From contig JAEZED010000071.1 in assembly GCA_023417885.1 (NCBI GenBank), positions 1 to 6,223 on the forward strand: a stretch of 6,223 bases of DNA. The letters are read 5' to 3'. The position numbers were made by a program, and so were the translations under genes. Origin of the DNA: Planctomycetota bacterium. GTDB lineage: Bacteria; Planctomycetota; Phycisphaerae; Tepidisphaerales; Tepidisphaeraceae. Below the pieces are notes generated by a model. It did not search any database. It worked only from the letters and a program-made list of their open reading frames with translations, and was not told the origin of the DNA. This document shows positions 5,815 through 6,223 of this stretch, in pieces (position 1 is the first letter of the stretch; each line of letters begins with the position of its first letter).

Positions 5815-5831
5815 AAAGGAAGGAGTTTCGA

Positions 5832-6155
5832 ATGTCGATTCTGCGTCACCGAGTGCTCAAGGTGGTCACCGCGACGACCCTGGTCGCCGTCATGGCCTTG
5901 GCCAACTTCGGCTGCTTCGTGCAGCGCCACGACGTCGGCGCCGGCGCCACGGGTGGCGAGCGGCAGGAGTTCAACCAGTGGTTCGTCCTCTGGGGCCTCG
6001 TGCCGATCACCCAGATCGAGGACGACCACGAGGCGGCCGCCGCCGGCGCCACGGACTACACCGTCGTCTCCGAGTTCACCCCCCTTGACTGCGTCATCAA
6101 CTTCTTCACCAGCTTCGTGACCGTCTACCGCAAGACGATCACGATCGAGAAGTAA
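5832..6155 (+). CDS. Small Bor-like lipoprotein
   Basis: This 107-residue protein has a signal sequence (Arg5, Arg7, Lys10, then a hydrophobic core to about 27) and Cys28 in N-F-G-C, a candidate lipid attachment site with an unusual -3 residue. The mature part has the layout of the Bor family of small outer-membrane lipoproteins: an aromatic strand with W-F-V-L-W-G-L-V-P-I (50-59), a short acidic linker, then G-A-T-D-Y-T-V (72-78) and a hydrophobic C-terminal block ending T-V-Y-R-K-T-I-T-I (97-105). Phage lambda Bor, linked to serum survival, has the comparable order of aromatic strand, Gly-Ala/Glu segment, a hydrophobic G-L-L-G-F-I-T block and a closing strand. The similarity is remote and seen by eye only. 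The start is clear because AAGGAG (5820-5825) precedes it by 6 bases. A hairpin follows the stop. Envelope location is likely; function is not known. Confidence 0.6.
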   Translation: MSILRHRVLKVVTATTLVAVMALANFGCFVQRHDVGAGATGGERQEFNQWFVLWGLVPITQIEDDHEAAAAGATDYTVVSEFTPLDCVINFFTSFVTVYRKTITIEK

Positions 6156-6160
6156 TGCGC

Positions 6161-6191
6161 CGACCCCCGGCCCCCGAAGGGCCGGCGGTCG
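6161..6191 (+). terminator. Hairpin terminator candidate after the Bor-like gene
   Basis: CCGGCCC (6167-6173) pairs with GGGCCGG (6179-6185) around a CCGAA loop. After one C-C mismatch the stem continues with CGACC (6161-6165) against GGTCG (6187-6191), giving 12 pairs. It starts 5 bases after the stop codon. No T tract follows, so it could instead protect the mRNA 3' end. Confidence 0.6.
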
Positions 6192-6223
6192 TATGCCAGG
6201 TTCACGACGGCGCGCCCCACACC
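6192..6223. other. Window end, no gene seen
   Basis: The last 32 bases contain no supported reading frame or signal. Confidence 0.5.

Overview
The window is GC-rich bacterial DNA with strong G/C preference at third codon positions and short intergenic gaps. It holds six genes I can support. The mix is a uroporphyrinogen-III methyltransferase/synthase fusion, a divergent fucose-isomerase-like enzyme, a DUF4190 membrane protein, a lone PilZ protein and two small lipoprotein-like proteins. That mix fits an environmental member of the Planctomycetota or a related PVC-type lineage. The assignment is an impression from gene content and composition; no rRNA or other phylogenetic marker is present.

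Layout: positions 1-92 are non-coding, with a 16-base C run, other C tracts and a degenerate 7-bp tandem repeat that ends at the stop codon of the first gene. On the minus strand (93-530) lies a PilZ-domain gene. It is divergent from the rest, which all read on the plus strand: cobA-hemD fusion (719-2305), fucose/arabinose isomerase superfamily protein (2376-4037), DUF4190 membrane protein (4162-4794), a strong hairpin terminator (4821-4847), a secreted or lipid-anchored protein of unknown function (4982-5686), a short hairpin-rich spacer (5687-5831), a small Bor-like lipoprotein (5832-6155), and a closing hairpin (6161-6191).

How the genes work together: there is no clear single pathway. The CobA-HemD fusion makes uroporphyrinogen III and methylates it to precorrin-2, at the branch to siroheme and cobalamin. 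The isomerase-like protein keeps a recognisable metal-ligand triad but has no sugar-pathway neighbours here. PilZ suggests a c-di-GMP response. The last three genes encode membrane or envelope proteins. I do not see a defence system, CRISPR array, transposon, prophage or tRNA.

The most distinctive signals are regulatory. A good sigma70-like promoter at 4943-4971 would start transcription within a few bases of an ATG that has no Shine-Dalgarno sequence, so the message may be leaderless, and a perfect palindrome fills its spacer. There is also the heptamer repeat beside the PilZ stop codon, and three hairpins packed before the Bor-like gene. None of these amounts to a demonstrated new system.
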